From assembly GCF_028657195.3 (NCBI RefSeq), contig NZ_JANCPR020000033.1, forward strand, positions 44,428-108,427: a stretch of DNA of 64,000 nt. Reading direction: 5' to 3'. A model generated the notes under the pieces. The model worked only from the letters and a program-made list of their open reading frames with translations. It made no database searches and was not told the origin of the DNA. This DNA comes from Streptomyces iconiensis (GTDB taxonomy: Bacteria; Actinomycetota; Actinomycetes; Streptomycetales; Streptomycetaceae). Of the stretch, positions 33,011 through 42,572 are shown piece by piece (position 1 is the first letter of the stretch; each line of letters begins with the position of its first letter). The translations under genes were made by a program, and so were the position numbers.

Positions 33011-34195
33011 ATGACCTCCCCCCGTACCCGCCCCGCGCCCTCGCTGCCGCTGCGCTGGCACCTGCTGCGCCACCGGTTCGACCGTGACCGTTTCGCGCTG
33101 GAGGGGCACCACCACCGCAATGTGGTCGTCGCGCTGCGCGAACCGCTCGCCTCGGCCGTGGGGGCGCAGGCCGGCGAGCTGGGCAAGTTCCGCACGCGGC
33201 TACGCACTCCCGAGGTCGTGCCGCGAGCCTGGTACGACGAGGGTGCGGTCCTCCAGGCGGTGAGCCCTTATCTGCCTGCCGTACCGCGTTCGCTCACCAC
33301 CGACCGGCGGCACGCACTGCATTCGTACGTCGACGGCGCGGCCCTCGCTGACTCCGCGCCTCCGCCCGGGCCCGTGGGCAGGGAAACGCTGCGCCGGATC
33401 GCGGCGCTCCTGGCCTCGCTGTCCGATGTGCCCTCGCACGCGCTTCCCCCGCTCCCCGAGGGCTGGCCGGAAGAGGGTGACAGCACGACGTTCCTCCAGC
33501 ATCTCGCCACGTTCGCGCACGAGAAGGTCTACGTCGGCAACCTGCGGCGCTTCGGTGCCCTCTTCGACGCGCTCGGCGTGCCCACCGACGCGGTGGAGCG
33601 CTTCGGGGTCGAGGCCAAGCGGCTGACTCCTCGCCCCTACGGGCTGCTGCACTCCGACGTGCACAGGGCCAACCTGGTCGTGGGCCACGGCTCATCCGGG
33701 CCGGGCGGCCGACTCACCCTCGTGGACTGGGAGAACGCGCTCTACGGCGACCCCCTGCACGAGTTGGCCACCCACACGGTGCGCATGGAATACCCGCCGG
33801 AGGAGAGGGCACGGCTTCTCGGGCTGTGGCGCAGGGGCATGCGCGCCAGAGGGAGCGGTCACGTGGAGAAACTGGCCGCCATGAAGCGGGACTTCGCGCT
33901 GTACGTCGACTTCGAACACGCGCAGTCCGTTTTCCCCGACACCATGCGCGCCGCACTCGCGCTTCCGTGGCTCGCGCGCGACGAGCACTTCCACAAGGCG
34001 GCGCTCCGTGTCCACCGCGCGCTCTCCCGCGCCCGCGCCCCGCTGCAACTGACGTCCGTGCCGGGCCTGCCGGAGGTGGGTGCCGCGCTCAGGGCCTGGC
34101 ACAGGAAACACAGAAACGGGGCGCTGCGGGTCCGCTTGTCACGGCGTTCCCCCAGGTCCATCGCCTCTGTACGCGAGGCGTTCACACGGGGATAG
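33011..34195 (+). CDS. Aminoglycoside phosphotransferase-fold kinase
   Basis: 394 residues. APH/choline-kinase fold with catalytic loop YGLLHSDVHRANLVV (Brenner motif HxDxxxxN) and metal-binding LVDWENALYGDP. The N-terminal lobe is divergent. C-terminal basic tail (AWHRKHRNGALRVRLSRRSP). The substrate is unknown; such kinases in Streptomyces act on antibiotics, sugars or choline-like compounds. It lies between the DevA-like gene and the HAD hydrolase, 34 bp before the latter. Confidence 0.88.
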   Translation: MTSPRTRPAPSLPLRWHLLRHRFDRDRFALEGHHHRNVVVALREPLASAVGAQAGELGKFRTRLRTPEVVPRAWYDEGAVLQAVSPYLPAVPRSLTTDRRHALHSYVDGAALADSAPPPGPVGRETLRRIAALLASLSDVPSHALPPLPEGWPEEGDSTTFLQHLATFAHEKVYVGNLRRFGALFDALGVPTDAVERFGVEAKRLTPRPYGLLHSDVHRANLVVGHGSSGPGGRLTLVDWENALYGDPLHELATHTVRMEYPPEERARLLGLWRRGMRARGSGHVEKLAAMKRDFALYVDFEHAQSVFPDTMRAALALPWLARDEHFHKAALRVHRALSRARAPLQLTSVPGLPEVGAALRAWHRKHRNGALRVRLSRRSPRSIASVREAFTRG

Positions 34196-34229
34196 TTGTC
34201 GCCCGCCACTTTCCGTGAGGACGTCTTCC

Positions 34230-34985
34230 ATGCAGGACCTGACCCGTTTCCCGGGCTCCACGACGTGCGTGCTCCTCGACTTCGACGGCCCCGTGTGCAC
34301 CCTGTTCTCCGCCTACCCGGCCGCTGCCATAGCGCGCAGACTGGAGAGGCTCACCGCGGAACTCCCCTCCATGCTTCCCTCCACCAGGGAACGGGCCAGG
34401 ACCGCCGAGGACCCCTATGTGCTGCTCCAGGCGGCGTTCGAGGACCCCGGCGCCGTCGCCGACGGCGCCGCCGGGGCGCTGGAGCGCCTGCTCACCGAGG
34501 AAGAGGTGACCGCCGCCACCGGCGCCAGGCCCACCCGCCACGCCGACCACGTCATCCGCGCCCTCCACGAGGCCGGGCACGCGCTGGCCGTCACCACGAA
34601 CAACTCCCGTGAGGCCGTGGAGTGTTACCTGGCCAGGCGGGGACTGCTCGACCTGTTCGAGGGCCATGTGCACGGCAGGACGCCGGGCGGCCCGCTGCGG
34701 CTCAAGCCGGCCCCCGACTGTCTGGAGCGCGCGTTGGAGGCCGCCGGCACAGCGGCCCGGGACGCGGTGATGGTCGGCGACCACCCACGTGACCTGGAGG
34801 CCGCCCGGGCAGCGGGAGTCCGGTTCGTGGGGTACGCGCGGGACCGGCGGAAGGCGGCGCAGCTGCGCGGGGCGAGCGCCGCCGAGGTCGTGCGGTCGCT
34901 GCCGGAGCTGCTGCGTCTGCTCGACCCCGCAGCGTACGAACTGGCTGCCGCCCGCTTGCGGGACGACGTGGCGGGTCGTACGTAA
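34230..34985 (+). CDS. HAD superfamily hydrolase, DevB-like position
   Basis: 251 residues from ATG 34230. Motif I CVLLDFDGPVCTLF (DxD nucleophile/acid), motif II AVTTNNS, motif III LKPAPDCLERAL, motif IV MVGDHPRDLEAARAAGV. This is a phosphoglycolate-phosphatase-like HAD with helical cap. In S. coelicolor devB beside devA encodes a hydrolase of this kind. Followed 9 nt later by the ankyrin gene, so co-transcription is likely. Confidence 0.9.
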   Translation: MQDLTRFPGSTTCVLLDFDGPVCTLFSAYPAAAIARRLERLTAELPSMLPSTRERARTAEDPYVLLQAAFEDPGAVADGAAGALERLLTEEEVTAATGARPTRHADHVIRALHEAGHALAVTTNNSREAVECYLARRGLLDLFEGHVHGRTPGGPLRLKPAPDCLERALEAAGTAARDAVMVGDHPRDLEAARAAGVRFVGYARDRRKAAQLRGASAAEVVRSLPELLRLLDPAAYELAAARLRDDVAGRT

Positions 34986-34994
34986 GGTGGCGGT

Positions 34995-35414
34995 ATGACG
35001 GACGCACCCACTCCCGAGAGCGACGAGCCCGCGCACGATCCCGAGGTGCTGGAGCTGGCGCAGAAGATCTTCGATCTGGCGCGGCACGGCGACACCGACA
35101 AGGTCGCCGCCTATGTGGACGCGGGGGTTCCCGCCAACCTCACCAATGACAAGGGCGACTCGCTGCTGATGCTGGCCTCCTACCACGGACACCCGGAGAC
35201 CGTGCGCGCGCTGCTGGCGCGTGGCGCCGATCCCGACCGTGCCAACGACCGGGGGCAGACCCCGATCGCGGGTGCCGTGTTCAAGGGCGAGGACGAGATC
35301 GTGCGCGCGCTCCACGACGCGGGCGCCGATCCGCTGGCCGGGCAGCCCTCGGCCGTGGACACCGCGCGGATGTTCGAGAAGCGGGAGCTGCTCGGCCTGT
35401 TCGGCGCCGAGTAG
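34995..35414 (+). CDS. Ankyrin repeat protein
   Basis: 139 residues with about three ankyrin repeats: FDLARHGDTDKVAAYVDAG, GDSLLMLASYHGHPETVRAL, GQTPIAGAVFKGEDEIVRAL. No signal peptide; a small cytoplasmic binding scaffold. It follows the HAD hydrolase at 9 nt. Partner unknown. Confidence 0.92.
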   Translation: MTDAPTPESDEPAHDPEVLELAQKIFDLARHGDTDKVAAYVDAGVPANLTNDKGDSLLMLASYHGHPETVRALLARGADPDRANDRGQTPIAGAVFKGEDEIVRALHDAGADPLAGQPSAVDTARMFEKRELLGLFGAE

Positions 35415-35511
35415 CCCCCGCTTCCGCTGCTGCCTCTGTTACCGCTGCTGCCTCTGTTCCTCCGCTGCTCCCCGTTCCCGCGCTGTCTCTGGTTCCGCCG
35501 CTTCCTCCGGC

Positions 35512-37428
35512 TCAGGCGCCGTGCGGGTGACCGCCGTGACCGTGGTCGAACTTGAGTACCTCGGGCGGCATGACGGTGAAGGGCCGCATCATGCCCATGT
35601 CCTCGTGCTCCAGCAGGTGGCAGTGGTACATGAACCGCCCGTGTGCGCCGTCGAAGCGGCCGAGTACGGTCACCATCTGCCCGGCCGGCACCTGGTAGGT
35701 GTCCTTCCAGCCGGTCTCGTTCGGCGCGATCGGGATCGGCCTGTCCGGCTGGAAGACGACGGGACTGCCGTCCCGGGTGCCGCCGATCGCCGGGTCGAAG
35801 CCGGAGGCATCGTAGGCGTCCCTGGCCGTCAGTTGGAAGTCGGCAAGGTGGATGTGCATGGGATGGGTGGGGCCGCCGAGGTTCAGGAAGCTCCACTGCT
35901 CGACGTCGTTGTGCGCGACCTTGAAGCCGAGCGTGTCGTCAAACGTGCGAGCGATCCTGCGGTACGTCCTGAGTACGCCGTCCCTCCCCCTGAGCTGCAC
36001 GATCCCCTCGGCCTGGGTGAGCGGCCCGTCGCCGACCTCCTCGGTGACGTCGGTCATCTCCCAGATCTCCGGGTGGCCGCCGCCACCCACCGTGCCGGGC
36101 GGGGTGAGCAGGATCAGCCGGTGGTTGTGCGGGATGTCGTGGCCCAGCCGCTGGAAGGTGCCGGACAGCGTCGCGGGCAGTACGAACGGCTCGCGGACCG
36201 GCTCCTTGTCCACCCGGAACTCCATGACCTGCGGGTAGGCGACCCCCGCCGCCGGGTCGGGCGTGCCGAAGCCCTTGGTGCCCACGTTGACCAGGCGCAG
36301 CTTCTTGCCCCGTAGCGCGCGGAAGTCGATCAGCAGGTCGAAGCGTTCGGCCGGCGCGGCCGGGAGCACCTTGCGCCGGGCCGGGTCCGGGTCGTCGGCG
36401 AACGTGATGTCGACGGGACGCGGCAGCAGCCCACCGTCGCTGCCGATCTGCTTGACCGTGCCCGGAGGTACGGGAACGCCCTTCTCGTCCACGAGCGCCA
36501 GGTTGTAGACGCGCGCGTTCGAGGCGTTGACCAGCCGGAAGCGGTACCAGCGCGGCTCGACCTCCAGGTGCGGCCAGATCGTTCCGTTGACCGTGGAGTA
36601 GGGGCCGCTGAACGGCAGGGTGATGTCCTTGCCGGACTCGGGGTTGGGGCCGAGGCTGATCACCTTGTGCAGGAGCTGCCCGTTGAGGCGTCCGGTACCG
36701 GCCCCGGCGTCGTCGTCCACGTCCAGGTTGCGGTCGGCCAGCACCAGCGGCACCTCGTACTTGCCGCGCGGCAGACGCAGCGCGTCCTCCTCGGCGTCGC
36801 GGATGAGGTAGGTGCCGACGAGCCCGGCGTAGACGTTCCACCGGGTGATGTTCATGGCGTGGTCGTGGTACCACCACTGCGTCGCCTGGTGGTTGTTCGG
36901 GTACTCCGACAGCTGCGCGTCGCCGTTCGCGACGGCGTTCTCGGCCCAGCCGTCGTTGCCGCCACCGGTCTCGGCACCGTGCAGGTGCGTGACGATCCAG
37001 CCGGGCAGCGCGGCGACGTTCGGGTCGGGCTTGACGCCGTCCCTGCCGGGGTGGTTCGTGTTCGGGTCGGCGGGGTCACCGCGCTTGACGGCGACCGAGG
37101 TGACCGGGAAGGTGCCGGTCAGCCGGTTGGTCCACGCCACCCGGATCCGCTGCCCCCGGCGCACCTCGAAGGTGGGCCCAGGGAAGTGGCCGTTGTACGC
37201 CCATACGCGGGTCGGCGGCAGTTGGGAGTGCAGCCGCGTCCAGGTCTCGGTCAGCTCGATCTCGACCTGGGTACCGCGCGGGTCCGTGGTGGGCACGGGA
37301 CGCAGCACGGGCGGCACGCGTAGCGCGTCGACGTACGGAGTCAGTTCCTCCGCTGTGGCTGCTCCCGCGAGTTTCTCCTCCTCGCCGGGCGCGAAGATTT
37401 CCTCGATTGTTTCGATGAACTCGGACAA
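35512..37428 (-). CDS. Multicopper oxidase, phenoxazinone-synthase/CotA-like
   Basis: 638 residues from a TTG at 37428 behind GGGGGG (LSEFIETIEEIF); GTG 37461 would add 11. Three cupredoxin domains with all copper motifs: HLHGAE, WWYHDHAMN, HPMHIHL, and T1/T2/T3 ligands in YHCHLLEHEDMGMM. The early region VWAYNGHFPGPTFEVRRGQR is laccase-like. No signal peptide, as in phenoxazinone synthase and CotA. His-rich end (KFDHGHGGHPHGA). Oxidises phenolics or metals. Confidence 0.93.
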   Translation of the reverse strand: MSEFIETIEEIFAPGEEEKLAGAATAEELTPYVDALRVPPVLRPVPTTDPRGTQVEIELTETWTRLHSQLPPTRVWAYNGHFPGPTFEVRRGQRIRVAWTNRLTGTFPVTSVAVKRGDPADPNTNHPGRDGVKPDPNVAALPGWIVTHLHGAETGGGNDGWAENAVANGDAQLSEYPNNHQATQWWYHDHAMNITRWNVYAGLVGTYLIRDAEEDALRLPRGKYEVPLVLADRNLDVDDDAGAGTGRLNGQLLHKVISLGPNPESGKDITLPFSGPYSTVNGTIWPHLEVEPRWYRFRLVNASNARVYNLALVDEKGVPVPPGTVKQIGSDGGLLPRPVDITFADDPDPARRKVLPAAPAERFDLLIDFRALRGKKLRLVNVGTKGFGTPDPAAGVAYPQVMEFRVDKEPVREPFVLPATLSGTFQRLGHDIPHNHRLILLTPPGTVGGGGHPEIWEMTDVTEEVGDGPLTQAEGIVQLRGRDGVLRTYRRIARTFDDTLGFKVAHNDVEQWSFLNLGGPTHPMHIHLADFQLTARDAYDASGFDPAIGGTRDGSPVVFQPDRPIPIAPNETGWKDTYQVPAGQMVTVLGRFDGAHGRFMYHCHLLEHEDMGMMRPFTVMPPEVLKFDHGHGGHPHGA

Positions 37429-37461
37429 GGTGTCCCCCCGTTGAACTGGTCGTGCCCACAC

Positions 37462-37719
37462 GCCGCAACGGCGGCACTGCGGGCTTTCCTGAGTAACGGG
37501 ACGTCTGAGACACGAGGGAGAGTTGCCGTCATCCCGGGCCTTCGGGCCGATCCACGCACAGGTTGCGCCGCGTGAGGGAGCCAGCGCTAGCGCAACAGCA
37601 CGAGAACCGCTACTCCCCCCGGGGCAGGTTCCCTGGGCGCGGGCCGCACGCCGATGTGACCGCGCGGGCTCGGCCCGCGACAGGCCGGCTCGGTCCGCGA
37701 CAGGCCGGCTCGGCCCGCG
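37462..37719. repeat. Intergenic 20-nt tandem repeat region
   Basis: 258-bp gap. From 37671 the unit CGGCCCGCGACAGGCCGGCT is present twice, with a third partial copy running into the methyltransferase stop. The units can fold into GC-rich stems and may act as terminator. Nothing else is recognisable. Confidence 0.6.
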
Positions 37720-38496
37720 TCAGGCGGAAGGCGTCGCCGTATGTGCCGGCTTGCGGGCCTCGATGAGAAATCGGGAGGAGTGGGCGACGAAGGCGCCCTC
37801 CGTGGTGATCAGTTGGTGCAGTTCGCGCAGGCGGTCGTGGTAGCGCTCGACGGTGAAGCCGGGGACCATCCAGATGACCTTGCGCAGGAAGTAGACGACG
37901 GCACCGATGTCGTGGAACTCCATCCGCAGGCGCTCCGAGCGCAGGTCCACGATCTCCAGTCCCGCCGCCTCGGCCTCGGTACGCGCGTCCTCGGGGCGGC
38001 GGCCCTTGCGTGCCTCGGGCTGGGGGCCGAGGAAGAACTCGACCAGTTCGAAGACGGAGGCGGGGCCGACATGCTGCGCCAGATAGGTACCGCCCGGCTC
38101 CAGCACCCTGGCGATCTCCTCCCACCAGGCGCGTACCGGATGACGGCTGGTCACAAGGTCGAACGCGCCCTCGGCGAACGGCAGCGGAGGCTCGTCCGTG
38201 TCCGCGACGACGACCACGCCGCGCGGGCGCAGCAGGGCCGTGGCCTTCGCGACGTTCGGGGGCCACGCCTCGGTGGCCGCCATCACCGACGGCAGCCTTT
38301 CCGCGCCGGCGAGCACCTCGCCGCCGCCCGTCTGGAGGTCCAGCGCCGCGGTGGCGGACGCCAGGCGTCCGCTCATCAGCCGCTGGTAGCCCCATGAGGG
38401 CCGCTCCTCCGTGGCCCGTCCCTCCAGCCAGGAGAAGTCCCAGCCGTCAACGGAAACCGACTCGGCCTCACTCACCAGCTCTTCGAACGAACGCAT
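37720..38496 (-). CDS. SAM-dependent methyltransferase
   Basis: 258 residues from ATG 38496 (MRSFEELVSEAESV). Class I fold: ALDLQTGGGEVLAGAE (SAM loop, TGGGE), VVVVADTDEPPLPFAEGAFD, LEPGGTYLAQHVGP, and a C-terminal extension with VYFLRKVIWMVPGFTVERY. Related to the rRNA/small-molecule methyltransferases often annotated as class I. The substrate is unknown. Confidence 0.88.
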   Translation of the reverse strand: MRSFEELVSEAESVSVDGWDFSWLEGRATEERPSWGYQRLMSGRLASATAALDLQTGGGEVLAGAERLPSVMAATEAWPPNVAKATALLRPRGVVVVADTDEPPLPFAEGAFDLVTSRHPVRAWWEEIARVLEPGGTYLAQHVGPASVFELVEFFLGPQPEARKGRRPEDARTEAEAAGLEIVDLRSERLRMEFHDIGAVVYFLRKVIWMVPGFTVERYHDRLRELHQLITTEGAFVAHSSRFLIEARKPAHTATPSA

Positions 38497-38590
38497 CCCG
38501 TCATCCTCACAGGCCCCATGCGTCACAGCCAACCGAATTCCGGGCCCCGCCTGCGGGGAGGCGATTCAGGCCACTCGGGAGGGCTCGGGG

Positions 38591-38649
38591 CCCGGGAGGG
38601 GAACCCGGAAGGGGGGTCCGGGAGGCGGACCCGGAAGGCGGATCCGGGG
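38591..38649. repeat. CCCGGAAGG / CCGGGAGGCGGA degenerate repeat
   Basis: Four degenerate copies of about 18 nt (units around GGACCCGGAAGG) in the gap between the isomerase-family gene and the methyltransferase. Confidence 0.6.
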
Positions 38650-38664
38650 CACTGTGTGCGGGAT

Positions 38665-39504
38665 TCAGGCGTGGAGCCAGTAGCCGGAGCGTCGTTTCCA
38701 CAGGTCGAGCAAGGGGGCGTCGCCCAGGACTTCGACGGCGTGGCCGTCCCGTGCGGGGCGGCCGTAGAGGTGCAGCAGGAGGTCGGTGAGCGGGGCCCGC
38801 GCGGCAACGGTGGCCTTGGCATGACCGAGCTGCCATACGGGGTGCTCCCCGGTGAGGTCGACCAGCCACTCACCGGCGCCGGGCGCCGCCGTGTCGGTCG
38901 CGTGGAGGTGGAGCGTACGGCCGGGGCCGAGCAGCGGGGGTTCGCCCGCGCGGGACTCGGACGACACCTCTGGGAGCGCGGCGAACTCCATCCACTCCCC
39001 CACCGCGTCCAGCGCCACCTCCTCCATGAGCACGTACTCAGCGCCCACGGCGAGCGCCACATCGGCGCGGTGCATGGCCGTCTCATGCGTCATACGGCGG
39101 GCCCAGAACACCGGCGTCCTGTACCGCTCGGGCACCGGGGTCCACAGTTGGGCCTCCGGACCCGCCTCACGCAACGTCTCCGCCAGCCGGACGGCACCCT
39201 CACCCAGCCAGGCGCGCAAGGAGTCCGCGCTCTCGTGCTCCCGTTCAGGTACGTCGTTCACCTGCCTGTCCGGGACGAGCCCTGCCGCCCGGTTCCGCAC
39301 GAGCGTCTCGACCCAGCGATGCGCCCCGCCGATGTGCCGTACGAGTTGTCCCAGGCTCCAGCCGGGGCAGGACGGTACGGGCGCTGCCATGTCTGCGCCG
39401 GCGAGCAGGTGGCGCACGCCGTCCGTCTGCGCCGGGATTTCCGCGCAGTACCGCGCATAGCTCAGCCGGTTCGGGTCGTCGGCCGGTGGGGGCGTCGAGG
39501 TCAT
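38665..39504 (-). CDS. Maleylpyruvate isomerase family mycothiol-dependent enzyme
   Basis: 279 residues. DinB/MDMPI fold: N-terminal four-helix bundle with metal-ligand histidines (LVRHIGGAHRW and MTHETAMHRADVAL) and substrate Trp/Pro motif CPGWSLGQ, then an MDMPI C-terminal domain. Members use mycothiol as cofactor for isomerisation or thiol transfer. Start overlaps the Vgb-like stop by 4 nt (ATGA), so it is the third gene of the ABC-F/Vgb-like operon, suggesting a detoxification role. Confidence 0.88.
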   Translation of the reverse strand: MTSTPPPADDPNRLSYARYCAEIPAQTDGVRHLLAGADMAAPVPSCPGWSLGQLVRHIGGAHRWVETLVRNRAAGLVPDRQVNDVPEREHESADSLRAWLGEGAVRLAETLREAGPEAQLWTPVPERYRTPVFWARRMTHETAMHRADVALAVGAEYVLMEEVALDAVGEWMEFAALPEVSSESRAGEPPLLGPGRTLHLHATDTAAPGAGEWLVDLTGEHPVWQLGHAKATVAARAPLTDLLLHLYGRPARDGHAVEVLGDAPLLDLWKRRSGYWLHA

Positions 39505-40664
39505 GGGGCAACGGTACTGACGCGTGCCACCTCCCCCGTCTCCAGCGCCACGTGGATGGCTCCGTCCGGACCGACGGTCAAGCCATGCGGCTCACCTCCC
39601 GGCGCCGGCAGCGGGTGCTCCGTGACGTGGCCGTCCGGCGCGAGGGCGCCGACGCGGTTGGCCCCCCACTCCGTGAACCAGCAGACCCCGTCCGGTGCCA
39701 CCGCGACCGCGTGCGGCTTGCACGCGCGGTCGGGCAGCGGGAATTCCTCGATGCGGCCTTCCACGGTGATCCGGCCGATCTGACCCGCACCGATCTCCGC
39801 GAACCACAGCTCCCCGCCACCGGCCGGTCCTGTGTCACCGGCCCCCCTTCTGTCACCCGTGAGGCCTGGTCCGTCCGCGAGGGACGGGCCGCAGGTGATG
39901 CGGACGGGTCCCGCGCCCTTGGTGGGCAACGGGTAGACCGTCACATGGCCTTCCAGGTCGATCCGGCCGACGGCGTCGGCCTTGTGCAGCGTGAACCAGA
40001 GCGCTCCGTCGGGGCCCGCGGCGATACCGGAGGGGAACCCCCCACTCAGCGGCAGCGGGAACTCGGTGACCTCGCCGTCCGTGGTGATGCGCCCGATCCG
40101 GTCCGCGTTCATCTCCGTGAACCACAGTGCCCCGTCGGCACCCGTCACGATCCCGTACGGTCCGCACTGCGGTGTCGGCAGCGCGAACTCCGCCGTCTCG
40201 CCGACCACCCGCACCCCGTTCGCACCCCCGCTCCCGCGCTCCTCCCCGGCCGCGAACCGGTCTCCGGCCGTGAACCTGTCTCTGTCTCCGTTCCTGGGTC
40301 GGTCTCCGTTCCTGGGTCGGTCTCCGGCCATGAACCCGCCCCCGTTCCCCGGCCCGTCTCCGTTCCCGGGCCGGTCTCCGGCCGTGATGCGGCCGATCCT
40401 GTGGTCTCCCGTCCGCGCGAACCACAGTGCCCCGTCCGGTCCTGGGGTGAGGACCGTGGGCGTGCAGGCGGGCGTGCCCAGTGCGTATCTGTCGCTGTGG
40501 CCGTCCATGGTGAGCCGGGCGATCTCGCCGGAGTGCGCCAGCGTGAGCCACAGCGCCCCGTCGGGTCCGGTGACGATGTCGTACGGGCCCGAGCCCGGCT
40601 CGGCCACGGTTGTCAGTTCCACGCGCGTCTCCTCGGTGTGTCTCATGTCCTCGGTGTCTCTCAT
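39501..40664 (-). CDS. Vgb-like seven-bladed beta-propeller (streptogramin B lyase family)
   Basis: 387 residues from ATG 40664 overlapping the ABC-F stop. Seven blades are countable, each as P(Y/H)GIxxGPDGALWF then IGRIT. His318 (KPHAVAVAP) and Glu332 (WFTEWGANRVG) are 14 apart, the spacing I remember for the Mg-binding His270/Glu284 of staphylococcal Vgb; a clear equivalent of His228 is not found. Two low-complexity inserts (about 96-150 and 261-284) disrupt loops. Vgb linearises streptogramin B by lactone elimination. Relatives without that activity exist. Confidence 0.75.
   Translation of the reverse strand: MRDTEDMRHTEETRVELTTVAEPGSGPYDIVTGPDGALWLTLAHSGEIARLTMDGHSDRYALGTPACTPTVLTPGPDGALWFARTGDHRIGRITAGDRPGNGDGPGNGGGFMAGDRPRNGDRPRNGDRDRFTAGDRFAAGEERGSGGANGVRVVGETAEFALPTPQCGPYGIVTGADGALWFTEMNADRIGRITTDGEVTEFPLPLSGGFPSGIAAGPDGALWFTLHKADAVGRIDLEGHVTVYPLPTKGAGPVRITCGPSLADGPGLTGDRRGAGDTGPAGGGELWFAEIGAGQIGRITVEGRIEEFPLPDRACKPHAVAVAPDGVCWFTEWGANRVGALAPDGHVTEHPLPAPGGEPHGLTVGPDGAIHVALETGEVARVSTVAP
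40215..40379. repeat. In-frame repeat expanding a propeller loop
   Basis: Tandem units such as TTCCTGGGTCGGTCTCCG encode GDRPRNG repeats, inserting about 55 residues between blades of the Vgb-like protein. Confidence 0.75.
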
Positions 40665-42460
40665 GCCTCGCCCCGGCCCCGGGGTGTCAGCTCCATGCGC
40701 GTGCCCCGCCAGCGGTGGCGCAGGAGACGGTCGTGGCTGACGACGACCAGCGCGCCCTCGTACCCCTCCAGCGCCTGTTCCAGCTCCTCCACCAGTGCGG
40801 GCGACAGGTGGTTGGTCGGCTCGTCCAGCAGCAGCGCGTCGGCGGGTTCGGTCAGCAGTCGCGCCAGGGCCAGGCGCTGCCGCTGGCCGGTGGACAGGTG
40901 CCCGACCCGCACCGCGAACCGTTCCCGGGTGAACAGCCCCAGCGACAGCAGCCGTTCCGCGTGCTCCTCCCACGCTCCTGCGCGCCCGTACGCGTACGCC
41001 TCCAGCAGGGTCATTCCCGGCCGCGCGTGAGCGAGTTGGGGGTCCTGGCCGAGGTGCCCGATGCGGCCTCGCCGGATGACACGGCCCGTGCCGGAATCCA
41101 GCTCCCCCGCCAGCACCTGGAGCAGCGTGCTCTTGCCCGCACCGTTGGCACCCGTCACGAGCAGCCGCTCGCCTGCCGCCAGGGCCAGGTCCGTACGGCG
41201 CAGCCGCCCCGCGACCGACACCCCTTCCGCCGCGATCACGACCGCGCCGGCACGCACTTCCCCGCACTCGCCTCGCGGTTCCCCCTCGGGGTCGCTCACA
41301 CCCCCGGGGGCACCGATGCCGCCTGTGCCGCCTGTGCCAAGGTGGCCGTCGGCTGTTCCGAGCTGGCCGTCGGCTGTGCCGGGGTGGCCGTCGGCTGTGC
41401 CGGGGTGGCCGTCGGCCCGGGGTGCGTCCGCGCTCTTGGGGCGCAACGCCCGGGCGAAGCGCAGGGGCTCGGGCGGTGGGGGCACCGGGTCGGCGAGCAG
41501 CCGTCGGAGCCGCTCCTCGGCGCTGCGCACTCTGCTGGCGAGCGACTGCTGTACGCGGCCGGCGGCGCGGTCGTACGCCATCTTGTTGCCGTCCTTCATC
41601 GCTCGCCCCGGCGCGACCCTGCGTGCCGTGGTCGCCGCGGCCTCCTGGAGGCGGGCGATGTCGGACCGCCATCTGTCGTGCTCCTCGGCCCAGCGGCGTC
41701 TGGCGGCGGCCTTGCCCTGGAGATAGCCCGCATACCCGTTGCCGTACCGGACGACCTGCTTCCGGTCGGCGTCGACTTCCAGGAGGGTGCTGGCGACGCG
41801 CTCCAGGAACGTTCTGTCGTGCGAGACGGCGACGGTCGTACCGGGCCGTGTGCGCAGGTGGTCTTCCAGCCAGGTCAGCGCGGCATCGTCCAGGTGGTTG
41901 GTCGGCTCGTCGAGCAGCAGTACTTCGGGGTTGGCGGCGAGAAGCGCAGCCAACCGCAGCCGGACCCGCTCACCTCCGGAGAGGCCGCCCACGGCGCGGT
42001 CACGGGGCAGCCGCACCAGACCGAGCCCGTGCAGGGCACGTTCGACGCGCGCCTCCGCCTCATATCCCCCTCGCGCTTCGAAGAGCGTGAGCAGCTCCCC
42101 GTACTCCCCCATGGCCGATGCGTCGCCCTGGGACATCGACGCTTCGAGGGCGTGTAGGCGTCTCTCCATGGAGCGCAGCTGTCCGAGCGCCCCCTCGATG
42201 ACCTGCTGGACGGTCAACTCCGCGGCAAGCCGCTCCTCTTGAGCGAGATAACCGACGCCACCCTCGGCGCGGAGGACGACCTCGCCCTCGTCGGGCAGCT
42301 CCCGTCCGGCGAGGAGCTTGAGCAGCGTCGTCTTGCCCGATCCGTTCTCCCCGACGATGCCGGTGCGCTCACCCGCCGAGAGCGTGCAGGTCACCCCGTC
42401 GAGAACGGTCCGGCCTTCGTACGACCTCGTGACGGCGTGTGCCGTGATCTGTGTGGGCAT
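40661..42460 (-). CDS. ABC-F ATPase, antibiotic-resistance type
   Basis: 599 residues, two ABC domains, no TM helices. Walker A GENGSGKTT and GANGAGKST, signatures LSGGERVRLRLAA and LSTGQRQRLALAR, Walker B LLLDEPTNHL twice. The interdomain linker (about 265-400) is long, as in ribosome-protection ABC-F factors. It carries a repeat (ADGHPGT, ADGQLGT). Such proteins free ribosomes of macrolides, lincosamides, streptogramins or pleuromutilins. First gene of an operon with the Vgb-like gene, divergent from TetR. Confidence 0.9.
   Translation of the reverse strand: MPTQITAHAVTRSYEGRTVLDGVTCTLSAGERTGIVGENGSGKTTLLKLLAGRELPDEGEVVLRAEGGVGYLAQEERLAAELTVQQVIEGALGQLRSMERRLHALEASMSQGDASAMGEYGELLTLFEARGGYEAEARVERALHGLGLVRLPRDRAVGGLSGGERVRLRLAALLAANPEVLLLDEPTNHLDDAALTWLEDHLRTRPGTTVAVSHDRTFLERVASTLLEVDADRKQVVRYGNGYAGYLQGKAAARRRWAEEHDRWRSDIARLQEAAATTARRVAPGRAMKDGNKMAYDRAAGRVQQSLASRVRSAEERLRRLLADPVPPPPEPLRFARALRPKSADAPRADGHPGTADGHPGTADGQLGTADGHLGTGGTGGIGAPGGVSDPEGEPRGECGEVRAGAVVIAAEGVSVAGRLRRTDLALAAGERLLVTGANGAGKSTLLQVLAGELDSGTGRVIRRGRIGHLGQDPQLAHARPGMTLLEAYAYGRAGAWEEHAERLLSLGLFTRERFAVRVGHLSTGQRQRLALARLLTEPADALLLDEPTNHLSPALVEELEQALEGYEGALVVVSHDRLLRHRWRGTRMELTPRGRGEA
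41341..41416. repeat. 21-nt in-frame repeat in the ABC-F linker
   Basis: About 3.6 copies of a 21-nt unit (GGTGGCCGTCGGCTGTGCCGG type) encode ADGHPGT heptapeptides in the linker that reaches the ribosomal peptidyl-transferase centre in this family. Confidence 0.8.
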
Positions 42461-42572
42461 GGCGGCTCTCCGAAGCGTTCAGGCGTGGTGCGGCCGACTG
42501 GGACCGCGGGACCGGACGAACACTTCGAATGAGCATCAGCGATTCCCCCTACTGCGACGGATGTAGCGTTAT

